NCBI RefSeq assembly: GCF_004000845.1
Contig: NZ_BIMA01000073.1
Location: forward strand, 1-35,089
DNA length: 35,089 nucleotides
Origin: Paenibacillus koleovorans NBRC 103111
GTDB taxonomy: Bacteria; Bacillota; Bacilli; Paenibacillales; NBRC-103111
Reading direction: 5' to 3'
Shown here: positions 24,693 to 31,903 of the stretch, one piece after another
How the letters are laid out: the number at the start of each line of letters is the position of its first letter
Position numbering within the stretch: position 1 is the stretch's first letter
Made by a program: the position numbers and the translations under genes
Notes under the pieces: model-generated
What the model was told of the DNA's origin: nothing
Seen by the model: the letters and a program-made list of their open reading frames with translations, nothing else
The model's database searches: none

Positions 24693-25541
24693 ATGAGCCA
24701 ACAGACGAATCAGCTTCCCGATTTGCGGCAACCATACGCACTCACCGAGGATGAGATCGCAGGCTATGCGAAAGACGGACATATTATGCTGCGCCATGTC
24801 GCGACCCAAGCGGAAGTCGAGGCTTATCGTCCCGTTATCGGCGAGATGGTAAGACAATTAAACAAACAATCCAAACCGTTGACCGAGCGGGACACTTATG
24901 GAAAAGCGTTCATCCAGATCGGCAACATCTGGACGAAGAGCGAGGCGGTGCAGCGGTTCGTGTACGCGAAACGTTTCGCCAAAATCGCCGCCGACTTGAT
25001 GGGCGTCGACCGCGTCCGCATTTATGCGGATCAAGCGCTGTACAAGGAGCCGGGCGGCGGTCACACGCCTTGGCATCAGGATCAAATATATTGGCCGCTT
25101 GACACGGACAAGACGATCACGATGTGGATGCCGCTCGTACCGATTCCGCAGGAGGTAGGCTCGATGACGTTCGGCTCGGGCACACACACGAACGGTTACA
25201 TTTCGAAGCAGGTCATCTCCGACGATTCCCACAAGACACTCCGCGAATATATAGAGAGCAAGGGAGTCGAGACGATCAACCACGGCGGCATGGCGGCAGG
25301 CGACGCTACGTTCCATGCGGGCTGGACGCTGCATAGCGCACCGTCGAACCCGACCGAGCAAATGCGCGAGGTGATGACGATCATTTTCTTCGCCGACGAC
25401 TCGCGCCTCTTGGAGCCGGACAGCAACGCCCGCAAAAACGATTTGGCCTCGTGGTTCCCGGGTCTCCAGCCGGGCGATCTGGCCGCAGGGCCGCTGCACC
25501 CGATTTTGTTCGACCGCAACGCTGACACCTGGGCCGAATAA
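24693..25541 (+). CDS. Phytanoyl-CoA dioxygenase (PhyH)-family protein
   Basis: The 282-residue Fe(II)/2-oxoglutarate-dependent oxygenase-like protein has the metal triad in PWHQDQIYW (His128, Asp130) and LHSAPSN (His214), with Arg225 in REVMTI placed to hold 2-oxoglutarate. Bacterial PhyH proteins hydroxylate varied small molecules, so the substrate is open. AGAGGGG precedes the ATG. It is paired with a divergent AraC regulator, a common arrangement in Paenibacillus for sugar-responsive accessory genes. A strong terminator follows. Confidence 0.9.
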   Translation: MSQQTNQLPDLRQPYALTEDEIAGYAKDGHIMLRHVATQAEVEAYRPVIGEMVRQLNKQSKPLTERDTYGKAFIQIGNIWTKSEAVQRFVYAKRFAKIAADLMGVDRVRIYADQALYKEPGGGHTPWHQDQIYWPLDTDKTITMWMPLVPIPQEVGSMTFGSGTHTNGYISKQVISDDSHKTLREYIESKGVETINHGGMAAGDATFHAGWTLHSAPSNPTEQMREVMTIIFFADDSRLLEPDSNARKNDLASWFPGLQPGDLAAGPLHPILFDRNADTWAE

Positions 25542-25590
25542 ACCCAGCCTACTCCAAGCTACCCTATCCATGACCAAGCTAACCCAATCC

Positions 25591-25618
25591 AGCCGTCCCC
25601 TCCCAGGGGGCGGCTTTT
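25591..25618 (+). terminator. Intrinsic terminator after the first dioxygenase gene
   Basis: AGCCGTCCCCT and AGGGGGCGGCT form an 11-bp stem with one G-T pair and a 3-nt loop, ending in TTTT. Confidence 0.8.
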
Positions 25619-25656
25619 CCATGCGAACACATCCCGCCAAAACATGCCAATCCCCC

Positions 25657-25686
25657 GTTTATTTTCCACCCGATTGGGCAAAACTG
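25657..25686 (+). promoter_or_regulatory. Candidate sigma-F promoter for dacF
   Basis: GTTTA (25657-25661), exactly 15 nt of spacer and GGCAAAACTG (25677-25686) match GYWTA-N15-GGNRANANTW except at the last base. dacF is a sigma-F gene in B. subtilis. The start would be about 60 nt before the ATG. Confidence 0.65.
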
Positions 25687-25750
25687 TTAGAAGTATGTCC
25701 ACGCCAAACAGGCTAGTTGAATAGGGATAACGTCCAGGAGGGGTTTGTTC

Positions 25751-26953
25751 ATGCGCAAAAAGGGTTGGATCGGGTTGCTCAGCTTGCTGCTGCTAGTCGC
25801 GTTATGCGCACCGGCGGGAGCGCTCGCAGCCGACGAGAATGGCGCCAAATCGACGAAGGAAGCCGCGCCGGCCGTAGAGCTGGCGCCAAACGCAACATCT
25901 GCGGTTCTCCTAGACGCCGACACCGGTACGGTGCTCTACGAGAAAAACATGAATGAGAAGAAGGCGCCGGCCAGCATCACGAAAATCATGACGATGGTGC
26001 TGATCATGGAAGCTCTCGATCAAGGCAAGATCCAGATGAACGAGAAAGTCCGTACGAGCGAATACGCCGCCTCGATGGGCGGGTCGCAAATTTTCCTCGA
26101 GCCGGGCGAGGAGCTGACTGTCGAAGAGATGCTGAAGGGCATCGCGATGGCGTCCGGCAACGACGCCTCCGTCGCCATGGCGGAGAAAATCGGAGGCACG
26201 GAAGAAGCGTTCGTCGCCATGATGAATGCGAAGGCCAAAGAGCTCGGCATGAACAATACGCATTTCGTCAATGTGAACGGCCTGCCCGCGGACAATCACT
26301 ATACGACGGCTTATGATATCGCGGTAATGTCGCGGGAGCTGCTGAAGCACGAAGAAATTACGAAATACACCGGCCAATACCAGGATTACTTGCGCAAAGA
26401 TACGGCGAACCCGTTCTGGCTCGTCAACACGAACAAACTCGTGCGTTTCTATGCGGGGGCGGACGGCCTGAAAACCGGCTACACCAGCGAAGCGAAGTTC
26501 TGCTTGTCGGCGACGGCGAAGCGGGACAACTTCCGCATCGTGGCCGTCGTCATGGGCGAACCGAACACGAAGACGCGGAACGCCGAAGTGACCAAGCTGT
26601 TCGACTATGCGTTTTCCCAATACACGAACCACCCGATCTTCAAAACCGGCGACCCGATCGGAACGCTGCAGGTGGCGAAGGGCAAACAGACGGAAGTGTC
26701 GCTGACTGCGAACCACCAATATTCGGTGCTGCTGAAGAAGGGCGAAGCCGGCGCGGATATTCGCCACGAGCTGCAGTTGGAGCCGGGCTTGAAGGCACCG
26801 ATCAAGATGGGGCAGCCGATCGGCAAGCTCGTCGTGTTCAAGGGCGACGTCAAAATCGCCGAGTTCCCGATCGAATCGCCGCTCGATGTGCAAAAGGCGG
26901 GACTGTGGACGTTGCTGAAGCGTACGGCCGGCCAAATGTTTACAATCGACTAA
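25751..26953 (+). CDS. dacF: D-alanyl-D-alanine carboxypeptidase DacF
   Basis: The 400-residue penicillin-binding protein of the DacA/DacF class trims the terminal D-Ala of peptidoglycan, in the forespore for DacF, and influences cortex cross-linking. A signal peptide ends near ALAAD (residue 27). The serine-peptidase motifs are SITK (Ser75-Lys78), SGN (135-137) and KTG (241-243). A C-terminal beta domain follows. I use ATG 25751 because AGGAGGGG is 7 nt upstream; a TTG at 25745 is in frame but too close. It sits directly before spoIIAA as in Bacillus. Confidence 0.94.
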   Translation: MRKKGWIGLLSLLLLVALCAPAGALAADENGAKSTKEAAPAVELAPNATSAVLLDADTGTVLYEKNMNEKKAPASITKIMTMVLIMEALDQGKIQMNEKVRTSEYAASMGGSQIFLEPGEELTVEEMLKGIAMASGNDASVAMAEKIGGTEEAFVAMMNAKAKELGMNNTHFVNVNGLPADNHYTTAYDIAVMSRELLKHEEITKYTGQYQDYLRKDTANPFWLVNTNKLVRFYAGADGLKTGYTSEAKFCLSATAKRDNFRIVAVVMGEPNTKTRNAEVTKLFDYAFSQYTNHPIFKTGDPIGTLQVAKGKQTEVSLTANHQYSVLLKKGEAGADIRHELQLEPGLKAPIKMGQPIGKLVVFKGDVKIAEFPIESPLDVQKAGLWTLLKRTAGQMFTID

Positions 26954-27025
26954 ATCGGCCGAATTTTGTCTAATCGGATCGTTTTAGTAAAACAATTAGC
27001 AGTTTTCTTCTAGTTTTGTCGGCTT

Positions 27026-27053
27026 GCAGGAAATTCCATTCGTTTCGTAGAAA
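27026..27053 (+). promoter_or_regulatory. Candidate sigma-H promoter for the spoIIA operon
   Basis: GCAGGAAAT (27026-27034), 12 nt of spacer and GTAGAAA (27047-27053) match RNAGGAWWW-N11/12-RNNGAAT with one mismatch. spoIIA is transcribed by sigma-H in B. subtilis, with Spo0A; no clear TGTCGAA box was identified here. The rest of the dacF-spoIIAA gap (26954-27085) holds a weak AT-rich inverted repeat only. Confidence 0.65.
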
Positions 27054-27085
27054 CTAGTCTGCATTGCGAAGGGAGTTGAGCTGGA

Positions 27086-27439
27086 GTGAGTCTGCAAATT
27101 GAAATGGAACATTACCGACGGACGCTCATTGTGCGTCTGCGCGGCGAGCTGGATCACCATTCGGCGGAAACCGTCCGCACGCGGATGGAGGAAGCGATTC
27201 TGAAGGGCGACACCCGGCATGTGGTGCTGAGCCTGAAGGAGCTTTCCTTCATGGACAGCTCCGGGCTCGGGGTCATCCTCGGCCGGTACAAGCAAGTGAC
27301 GGGCAAAGGCGGCCGCATGGTCGTCTGCGAAGCGAATCCCGCCGTCTACCGCTTGTTCGAGCTATCCGGCTTGTTCAAAATTTTGGCGTTTCAGGAAAAT
27401 GAGAGACTTGCACTTTCCAGTCTGGAGGTCGTGTCATGA
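27086..27439 (+). CDS. spoIIAA: Anti-sigma-F factor antagonist SpoIIAA
   Basis: The 117-residue STAS-domain protein binds SpoIIAB and frees sigma-F when dephosphorylated by SpoIIE. The phosphorylation site [15 protein letters not shown] is intact with Ser58 at the same position as in B. subtilis. The start is GTG at 27086 with AAGGGAG about 10 nt upstream. Its stop overlaps the spoIIAB start (ATGA). First gene of the classic three-gene operon. Confidence 0.96.
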   Translation: MSLQIEMEHYRRTLIVRLRGELDHHSAETVRTRMEEAILKGDTRHVVLSLKELSFMDSSGLGVILGRYKQVTGKGGRMVVCEANPAVYRLFELSGLFKILAFQENERLALSSLEVVS

Positions 27440-27882
27440 GTGGAGCCAACTTTATGACCTTGCAGTTCGCCAGCCGTTCGCAGAACGAAGCATTCGCCCG
27501 GGTCGCCGTGGCGGCATTCGTCTCCCAGCTCGATCCGACAATGGAGGAGCTGACGGACATCAAGACCGTCGTCTCCGAAGCGGTGACGAACTCGATCATT
27601 CACGGGTACGATGAGCGCCCGGACGGCGTCGTGACGATTTCAGCGACTATCGAAGGCGATCGCGTGACGATCTCCGTGGAAGACAACGGCGGCGGTATCG
27701 AAGACGTGGCGCTGGCCCGCGAGCCGCTCTACACGACGAAGCCGGAGATGGAACGCTCCGGCATGGGCTTTACGATTATGGAAAACTTCATGGACGACGT
27801 AGCGGTCGTATCGGTGCCGGGTCAAGGCACCAAGGTTACGATGGTGAAGCGGATCGAATCAAAAAAAGCGCTGTATAACTAG
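27436..27882 (+). CDS. spoIIAB: Anti-sigma-F factor / serine kinase SpoIIAB
   Basis: The 148-residue GHKL-type kinase holds sigma-F inactive and phosphorylates SpoIIAA. It has the N box [12 protein letters not shown] (47-58), G1 EDNGGGIED (82-90) and G2 SGMGFTIME (108-116). The ATG overlaps the spoIIAA stop by 4 nt, giving coupled synthesis at a fixed ratio; sigF follows after 11 nt. Confidence 0.96.
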   Translation: MSGANFMTLQFASRSQNEAFARVAVAAFVSQLDPTMEELTDIKTVVSEAVTNSIIHGYDERPDGVVTISATIEGDRVTISVEDNGGGIEDVALAREPLYTTKPEMERSGMGFTIMENFMDDVAVVSVPGQGTKVTMVKRIESKKALYN

Positions 27883-27893
27883 GGGTAGGGGAC

Positions 27894-28649
27894 ATGGATG
27901 TGGATCTGAAGCACGCCTCACACAGTTATTTGGACGACAGCGAGGTTAAGAGACTGATCGCCCTCAGTCAAGCCGGCGACAGCCTGGCGCGGGAGACGCT
28001 CGTGGGCTGCAACATCCGCCTCGTATGGTCGGTTGTGCAGCGCTTCCTGAACCGCGGCTACGAGCCGGAGGACTTGTTCCAAATCGGGTGCATCGGCTTG
28101 CTGAAATCCGTGGACAAATTCGATTTGTCCTATGACGTCAAGTTTTCCACTTATGCCGTCCCGATGATCATCGGGGAAATCCAGCGTTTCCTGCGAGACG
28201 ACGGCACCGTCAAGGTAAGCCGCTCGCTCAAGGAGCTGGCGAATAAAGTGCGCAAGAAGAAGGATGAGCTGTCCAAGAAGCTCGGCCGTCTGCCGACGAT
28301 CGGCGAGGTTGCGGAGGAGCTCGGGATCACGTCCGAAGAAGTCGTCTTCGCCCAGGAAGCGAACAAGCCGCCGTCCTCGATTCACGAGACGGTGTTCGAG
28401 AATGACGGCGATCCGATTACGCTGATGGATCAAATCGCGGACGAAGGTCAGGAGCGATGGTTCGACAAGCTGGCGCTGAACGAGGCGATCAACACGCTGA
28501 ACGAGCGGGAACGGCTCATCGTGTACCTGAGGTACTTCCGAGACCAGACGCAATCCGAAGTGGCGAACCGGCTAGGCATTTCCCAAGTACAAGTGTCGCG
28601 GCTGGAGAAAAAAATATTGCAAGTCATCAAGGAACAGATCGCGCAATAG
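27894..28649 (+). CDS. sigF: RNA polymerase sigma-F factor
   Basis: The 251-residue sigma-70 family factor is the first forespore-specific sigma factor. Region 2 is clear (CNIRLVWSVVQRFLNRGYEP, EDLFQIGCIGLLKSVDKFD, FSTYAVPMIIGEIQRFLRDD), region 3 reads RSLKELANKVRKKKDEL, and region 4 ends in SEVANRLGISQVQVSRLEKK. Length matches. The operon ends here: a strong terminator overlaps the stop codon. In Bacillus the spoVA operon follows; here an AraC gene and a dioxygenase-like gene come in between. Confidence 0.97.
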   Translation: MDVDLKHASHSYLDDSEVKRLIALSQAGDSLARETLVGCNIRLVWSVVQRFLNRGYEPEDLFQIGCIGLLKSVDKFDLSYDVKFSTYAVPMIIGEIQRFLRDDGTVKVSRSLKELANKVRKKKDELSKKLGRLPTIGEVAEELGITSEEVVFAQEANKPPSSIHETVFENDGDPITLMDQIADEGQERWFDKLALNEAINTLNERERLIVYLRYFRDQTQSEVANRLGISQVQVSRLEKKILQVIKEQIAQ

Positions 28650-28663
28650 CGGTCTGTTCTTTT
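28632..28663 (+). terminator. Intrinsic terminator overlapping the sigF stop
   Basis: GAACAGATCGC and GCGGTCTGTTC form an 11-bp stem with one G-T pair and a 6-nt loop containing the stop codon region, then TTTT. The 5' arm is within the last sigF codons. Confidence 0.82.
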
Positions 28664-28717
28664 GGCGTCCGGTATAGTAGGATCGAGGAAGAAGAACGGG
28701 AGGGAGGCGGCGAACGG

Positions 28718-29530
28718 ATGGACGATAAATTGTTCACAGGACGGCATCGGCTGATGAAGGGGCGGTCGTTCGGCTTCTATGAATGCGGTCCGGAGTGGGC
28801 TTGGGCGCCGCCGCCATTCGAGTATTACGACCTCTGGTACGTGTTTTCGGGTGAAGGGGAGATGCGGCTGAATGACGTAACGTACGGGCTACGCAAAGGC
28901 GTCTGCATTCTCGTCCAGCCCGGCGACGCTCCAGTAGGCCGTCAAAATCTCGACAACCGGCTGACTGTGCTGTACCTGCACTTCGAGCCGATGAACACGG
29001 AGACGGGGGAGCCCGTCAAGGGACTCCCCCGTCTGCCGTCGGCTTACAGCTTGACCGAAGTATCGACGGACGAAACGATCATGCTGCGGCTGCTCGAGCT
29101 ATGCGACAGCGCCGCCGCCTGGCGCGAGGAGGAGTTTGATCTCCTCCTCAGGCTGGTGCTGCTCCATCTGCAGCGCAGCGCCATGACGCAGGCGGACGGC
29201 TCCGAGCCGAGCGGCCTGCACGACAAGGCGGTGCGCAAGCTCAAAGCGCTCATCCGCACGATGTCCGGCCAGTTTCCGGCGGACAAGCAGCTGATAGAGG
29301 CGACCGGCTTCTCGCCTGTCTACGCGAACCGGATATTCCGCAAAGCGACGGGTCAGTCGATCAAGCAGTTCAGCCTGCAAGTGAAGATGGAGCGGGCGCT
29401 CCATCTCATGACCGAGACGTCGCTGTCGGTGACGCAAGCGGCCCAATCGCTCGGCTACTCCGATGTGTTCTATTTCAGCAAGCAGTTCAAGCAGCATTTC
29501 GGCGTCTCGCCGACGGCTTATCGCAAGTAG
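28718..29530 (+). CDS. AraC-family transcriptional regulator
   Basis: The 270-residue regulator has a cupin-like N-terminus (YDLWYVFSGEGEMRLNDVTY, then ILVQPGDAPVGRQN) and an AraC DNA-binding domain of about 100 residues (LIEATGFSPVYANRIFRKAT, then VTQAAQSLGYSDVFYFSKQF). The ATG at 28718 follows GGGAGGGAGG at 10 nt; the longer open frame upstream runs through sigF and is not counted. It is convergent with the dioxygenase-like gene at 29589-30569. TATAGT at 28673 may be its -10, without a clear -35. Confidence 0.9.
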   Translation: MDDKLFTGRHRLMKGRSFGFYECGPEWAWAPPPFEYYDLWYVFSGEGEMRLNDVTYGLRKGVCILVQPGDAPVGRQNLDNRLTVLYLHFEPMNTETGEPVKGLPRLPSAYSLTEVSTDETIMLRLLELCDSAAAWREEEFDLLLRLVLLHLQRSAMTQADGSEPSGLHDKAVRKLKALIRTMSGQFPADKQLIEATGFSPVYANRIFRKATGQSIKQFSLQVKMERALHLMTETSLSVTQAAQSLGYSDVFYFSKQFKQHFGVSPTAYRK

Positions 29531-29588
29531 CGCCTCCAACCACGCCCACCCTGGTAGCCCCGCCTAATCGCATCGTATGGTTCTAGCG

Positions 29589-30569
29589 TCAGCACTGCGC
29601 GCCGGACATTTCGTTCGTGAACATGCGCTTGTATTCCTTCGGCGTTACCATCTCCGAGCTCTCGGCGGCGTAATGGAACTGCAGCGCCCGGCGTTTCTTG
29701 GTCGAGAAATTGCTCGGCGTGCCGTGATGCAGCATGCCGTGGAAGAACAGCAAGCCGCCTGGGTCAAGCGGCGCCACCAGCGCGCGGTCCGCCTCGACAT
29801 TCTCGTCGCACATCTGCCAATCCCGCTCGGCATAATGCGGCACGCCGCCCAGCATATGCGAGCGCGGGATAATGTGCATGCAGCCGTTGTCCACGCTAGC
29901 CTCGTCGACGGCGATCCATACGCCGAGGATCGACCGGTCGTAATCCAGGCCGCGATAAGCCATGTCCTGGTGCCAAGGCTTCTCGCCCCCGCCTTGCGGC
30001 GGCTTCAGGAGCGCCATGTCCTGCACGAGCTTCGGCTTCTCGCCCAGCAGCATCTCCACAACGCGGAGCAGCTCCGGATGATAGGCCATGGCATAGAACC
30101 GTTCGTCGTAATAGACGTAATCCCCGATTTTCCGGGCCATCCGCTCGTATTCGTCGAAGGAACCGACGCTCTCGCAGGGACGGATGTCGTCTACGATCCG
30201 CGTGGCGCCGTCCGGCTTGACGATCTGGACGAATGGCAGCTTCACTCGCTTCGACTCGCCGCTTTCCTCCGCAGGCTCCAACCCCGCAGGCGCCGTTTCA
30301 GCCGCCGTCGATTCCATCCGTCGTTCCCGCATCCACGTGTTGAACTCCTCGCGTGTCCGCATGTAGCGGTCATTCAGCATCGCTTTAATCGCGTCCCCGG
30401 AGGCGTCGATCAGCTCCTTCGAGTAGCCGTTGCGCAGCGCCAAATATCCTTTTTCCCTGTAAAACTTCACTTGCCCCTCGCCAACGCCGTTCCAATCGTC
30501 CACATAGTCCGCAAGCGTTACGCTTGGGTACAGCACCCGGTTGATCTCTGCCGCATCGGTCAATTTCAT
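29589..30569 (-). CDS. Second phytanoyl-CoA dioxygenase (PhyH)-family protein
   Basis: The 326-residue PhyH-type protein has PWHQDMAYR (His200, Asp202), MLHHGTPSN (His282) and an arginine in KKRRALQFHY (Arg294) for 2-oxoglutarate. It differs clearly from the 282-residue protein at 24693 and belongs to another subfamily. A hydrophilic Ala/Glu/Pro-rich insertion lies at about 86-108. A GGAGG site precedes the ATG. The substrate is unknown; the neighbouring AraC gene may control it. Confidence 0.9.
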   Translation of the reverse strand: MKLTDAAEINRVLYPSVTLADYVDDWNGVGEGQVKFYREKGYLALRNGYSKELIDASGDAIKAMLNDRYMRTREEFNTWMRERRMESTAAETAPAGLEPAEESGESKRVKLPFVQIVKPDGATRIVDDIRPCESVGSFDEYERMARKIGDYVYYDERFYAMAYHPELLRVVEMLLGEKPKLVQDMALLKPPQGGGEKPWHQDMAYRGLDYDRSILGVWIAVDEASVDNGCMHIIPRSHMLGGVPHYAERDWQMCDENVEADRALVAPLDPGGLLFFHGMLHHGTPSNFSTKKRRALQFHYAAESSEMVTPKEYKRMFTNEMSGAQC

Positions 30570-30736
30570 ATCGGCTTCCTCCTCGACCCATTTGTACTTT
30601 TTGCAACAACAGCTTCTGAACGATCTGACTTCATAGTACTGTGTATGGCTTTATTCAGCCATGGAGCGTTTGGACGCGTTTTTGTACAAATCGGCATAAA
30701 CTTATACCGGTGGAAAGTTTTGCTGAGCCTGGGACG

Positions 30737-30766
30737 GAGTACTTCCACATGCAGTGCCGCATACTA
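30737..30766 (+). promoter_or_regulatory. Candidate sigma-G promoter for spoVAA
   Basis: GAGTA (30737-30741), exactly 18 nt of spacer and CATACTA (30760-30766) fit GHATR-N18-CATWMTA with one mismatch. spoVA genes are sigma-G dependent. The remainder of the 30570-30736 gap has a weak GGCT/AGCC hairpin only. Confidence 0.62.
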
Positions 30767-30800
30767 AAGGGAAAAGTTTGTCATCCGAGGGAGTGATCCC

Positions 30801-31442
30801 ATGCAAACGCCCGTTCATACGAGCCCGCCAGTGCTCTATATGCGGCTGCGCAAACGAATTATGGTGAAGAAAGGCGATCCGGTTACCTTAGGCGATGTCG
30901 CTCAGATGCTGGTGGATCCCGAATGGGAGTCCCGATTCAAGCAGCTCGTGCTGCATACTCCCGGCGATGCGGACGGATCCGTCCTGCTCCTCGATATGCT
31001 CCGCGTCGTCGAGGCGGTGAGAGGCTGCTGTCCCGGCGTGCAGATTGAGCATTACGGCGATCCTCACGTGCTTGTGGAGATCATGTCGCCGGCCCGCAAG
31101 CCGAATCCGATCCTGCTGGTGATCGTCTGGCTGCTGCTGTTCTTCGGATCCGGTCTCGCGATCATGAACTTTCACGTGGATGTGAGCATGATGGAGGTGC
31201 ACCGCAAGCTGTTCAAGATGATTTCGGGAAGGGAGGTCGAGCATCCATATTGGCTGCAAATCCCGTATTCGTTCGGCCTGGGAGCAGGAATGGTCATCTT
31301 CTTCAACCAATTGTTCAAGAAAAAATTTACCGAAGAGCCGAGTCCGCTGGAAGTCGAAATGTTCATGTACCAGGAAAACCTGAACCGCTACGTCATCACG
31401 GAAGAATATATGAAGCTGCAGGACAACGGGAAGCCGCGATGA
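30801..31442 (+). CDS. spoVAA: Stage V sporulation protein AA
   Basis: The 213-residue inner spore membrane protein acts in movement of dipicolinic acid during sporulation and germination. A soluble N-terminal domain (to about 105) is followed by two membrane segments (about 109-129 PILLVIVWLLLFFGSGLAI; 150-172 QIPYSFGLGAGMVIFFNQLF). GAGGGAGTGA precedes the ATG, and the stop overlaps the spoVAB start. The gene order with spoVAB and spoVAF supports the call. Confidence 0.93.
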   Translation: MQTPVHTSPPVLYMRLRKRIMVKKGDPVTLGDVAQMLVDPEWESRFKQLVLHTPGDADGSVLLLDMLRVVEAVRGCCPGVQIEHYGDPHVLVEIMSPARKPNPILLVIVWLLLFFGSGLAIMNFHVDVSMMEVHRKLFKMISGREVEHPYWLQIPYSFGLGAGMVIFFNQLFKKKFTEEPSPLEVEMFMYQENLNRYVITEEYMKLQDNGKPR

Positions 31443-31870
31443 GTGCCGCATGGATCATGGAGGCGCTGCTGCTGGGCTTGATCGGGATCGGCGGGGGAAT
31501 GGCGGTCGGCGGCGGCATGGTTGCTTTTCTCGTCGTGCTCGACGTTATTCCGCGGCTGGCCCAGATCGCCAAGTCGCCGCATCGGGTGCACAGCCTGGAG
31601 GCTGCGGTCGTGAGCGGCGCACTCTTTTTCACATTGGCGGATTTCATGAACGGGTCGTTTCGGCTGGCTCCCCTTGCGGCGATCGCGATCGGGCTGCTGT
31701 CGGGCTGCTTTGTCGGCATGCTGGCGGGGGCGCTCACGGAAGTGCTGAACGTGTTCCCGATTATGGCGAAACGGTTGGGCATCGGCGATTATATCATTTG
31801 GCTGCTGATGGCGATGGTGTTCGGCAAAGTGGCGGGATCGCTATTCGATTTTGTCTGGTACTGGAAATAG
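31439..31870 (+). CDS. spoVAB: Stage V sporulation protein AB
   Basis: The 143-residue, almost wholly hydrophobic protein has about four to five membrane segments (LLLGLIGIGGGMAVGGGMVA; later LAAIAIGLLSGCFVGMLAGA). It works with SpoVAA in the spore inner membrane. I use the ATG at 31439, which overlaps the spoVAA stop as ATGA; the frame is open far upstream only by chance. Confidence 0.92.
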   Translation: MSAAWIMEALLLGLIGIGGGMAVGGGMVAFLVVLDVIPRLAQIAKSPHRVHSLEAAVVSGALFFTLADFMNGSFRLAPLAAIAIGLLSGCFVGMLAGALTEVLNVFPIMAKRLGIGDYIIWLLMAMVFGKVAGSLFDFVWYWK

Positions 31871-31903
31871 ACGCGCGAATGATGCGATAGGAGGAGGCTT
31901 CAC

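Noticed and set aside
26964-27000. Terminator after dacF
   Set aside because: The CTAAT/ATTAG and GTTTT/AAAAC arms are AT-rich with loops and no T-run, too weak to call.
28457-28717. N-terminal extension of the second AraC protein
   Set aside because: It overlaps sigF in another frame; the ATG at 28718 has a good ribosome binding site and matches AraC length.
29577-30767. 396-codon plus-strand open frame
   Set aside because: It is the shadow of the PhyH-type gene at 29589-30569, which has full catalytic motifs and a ribosome binding site.
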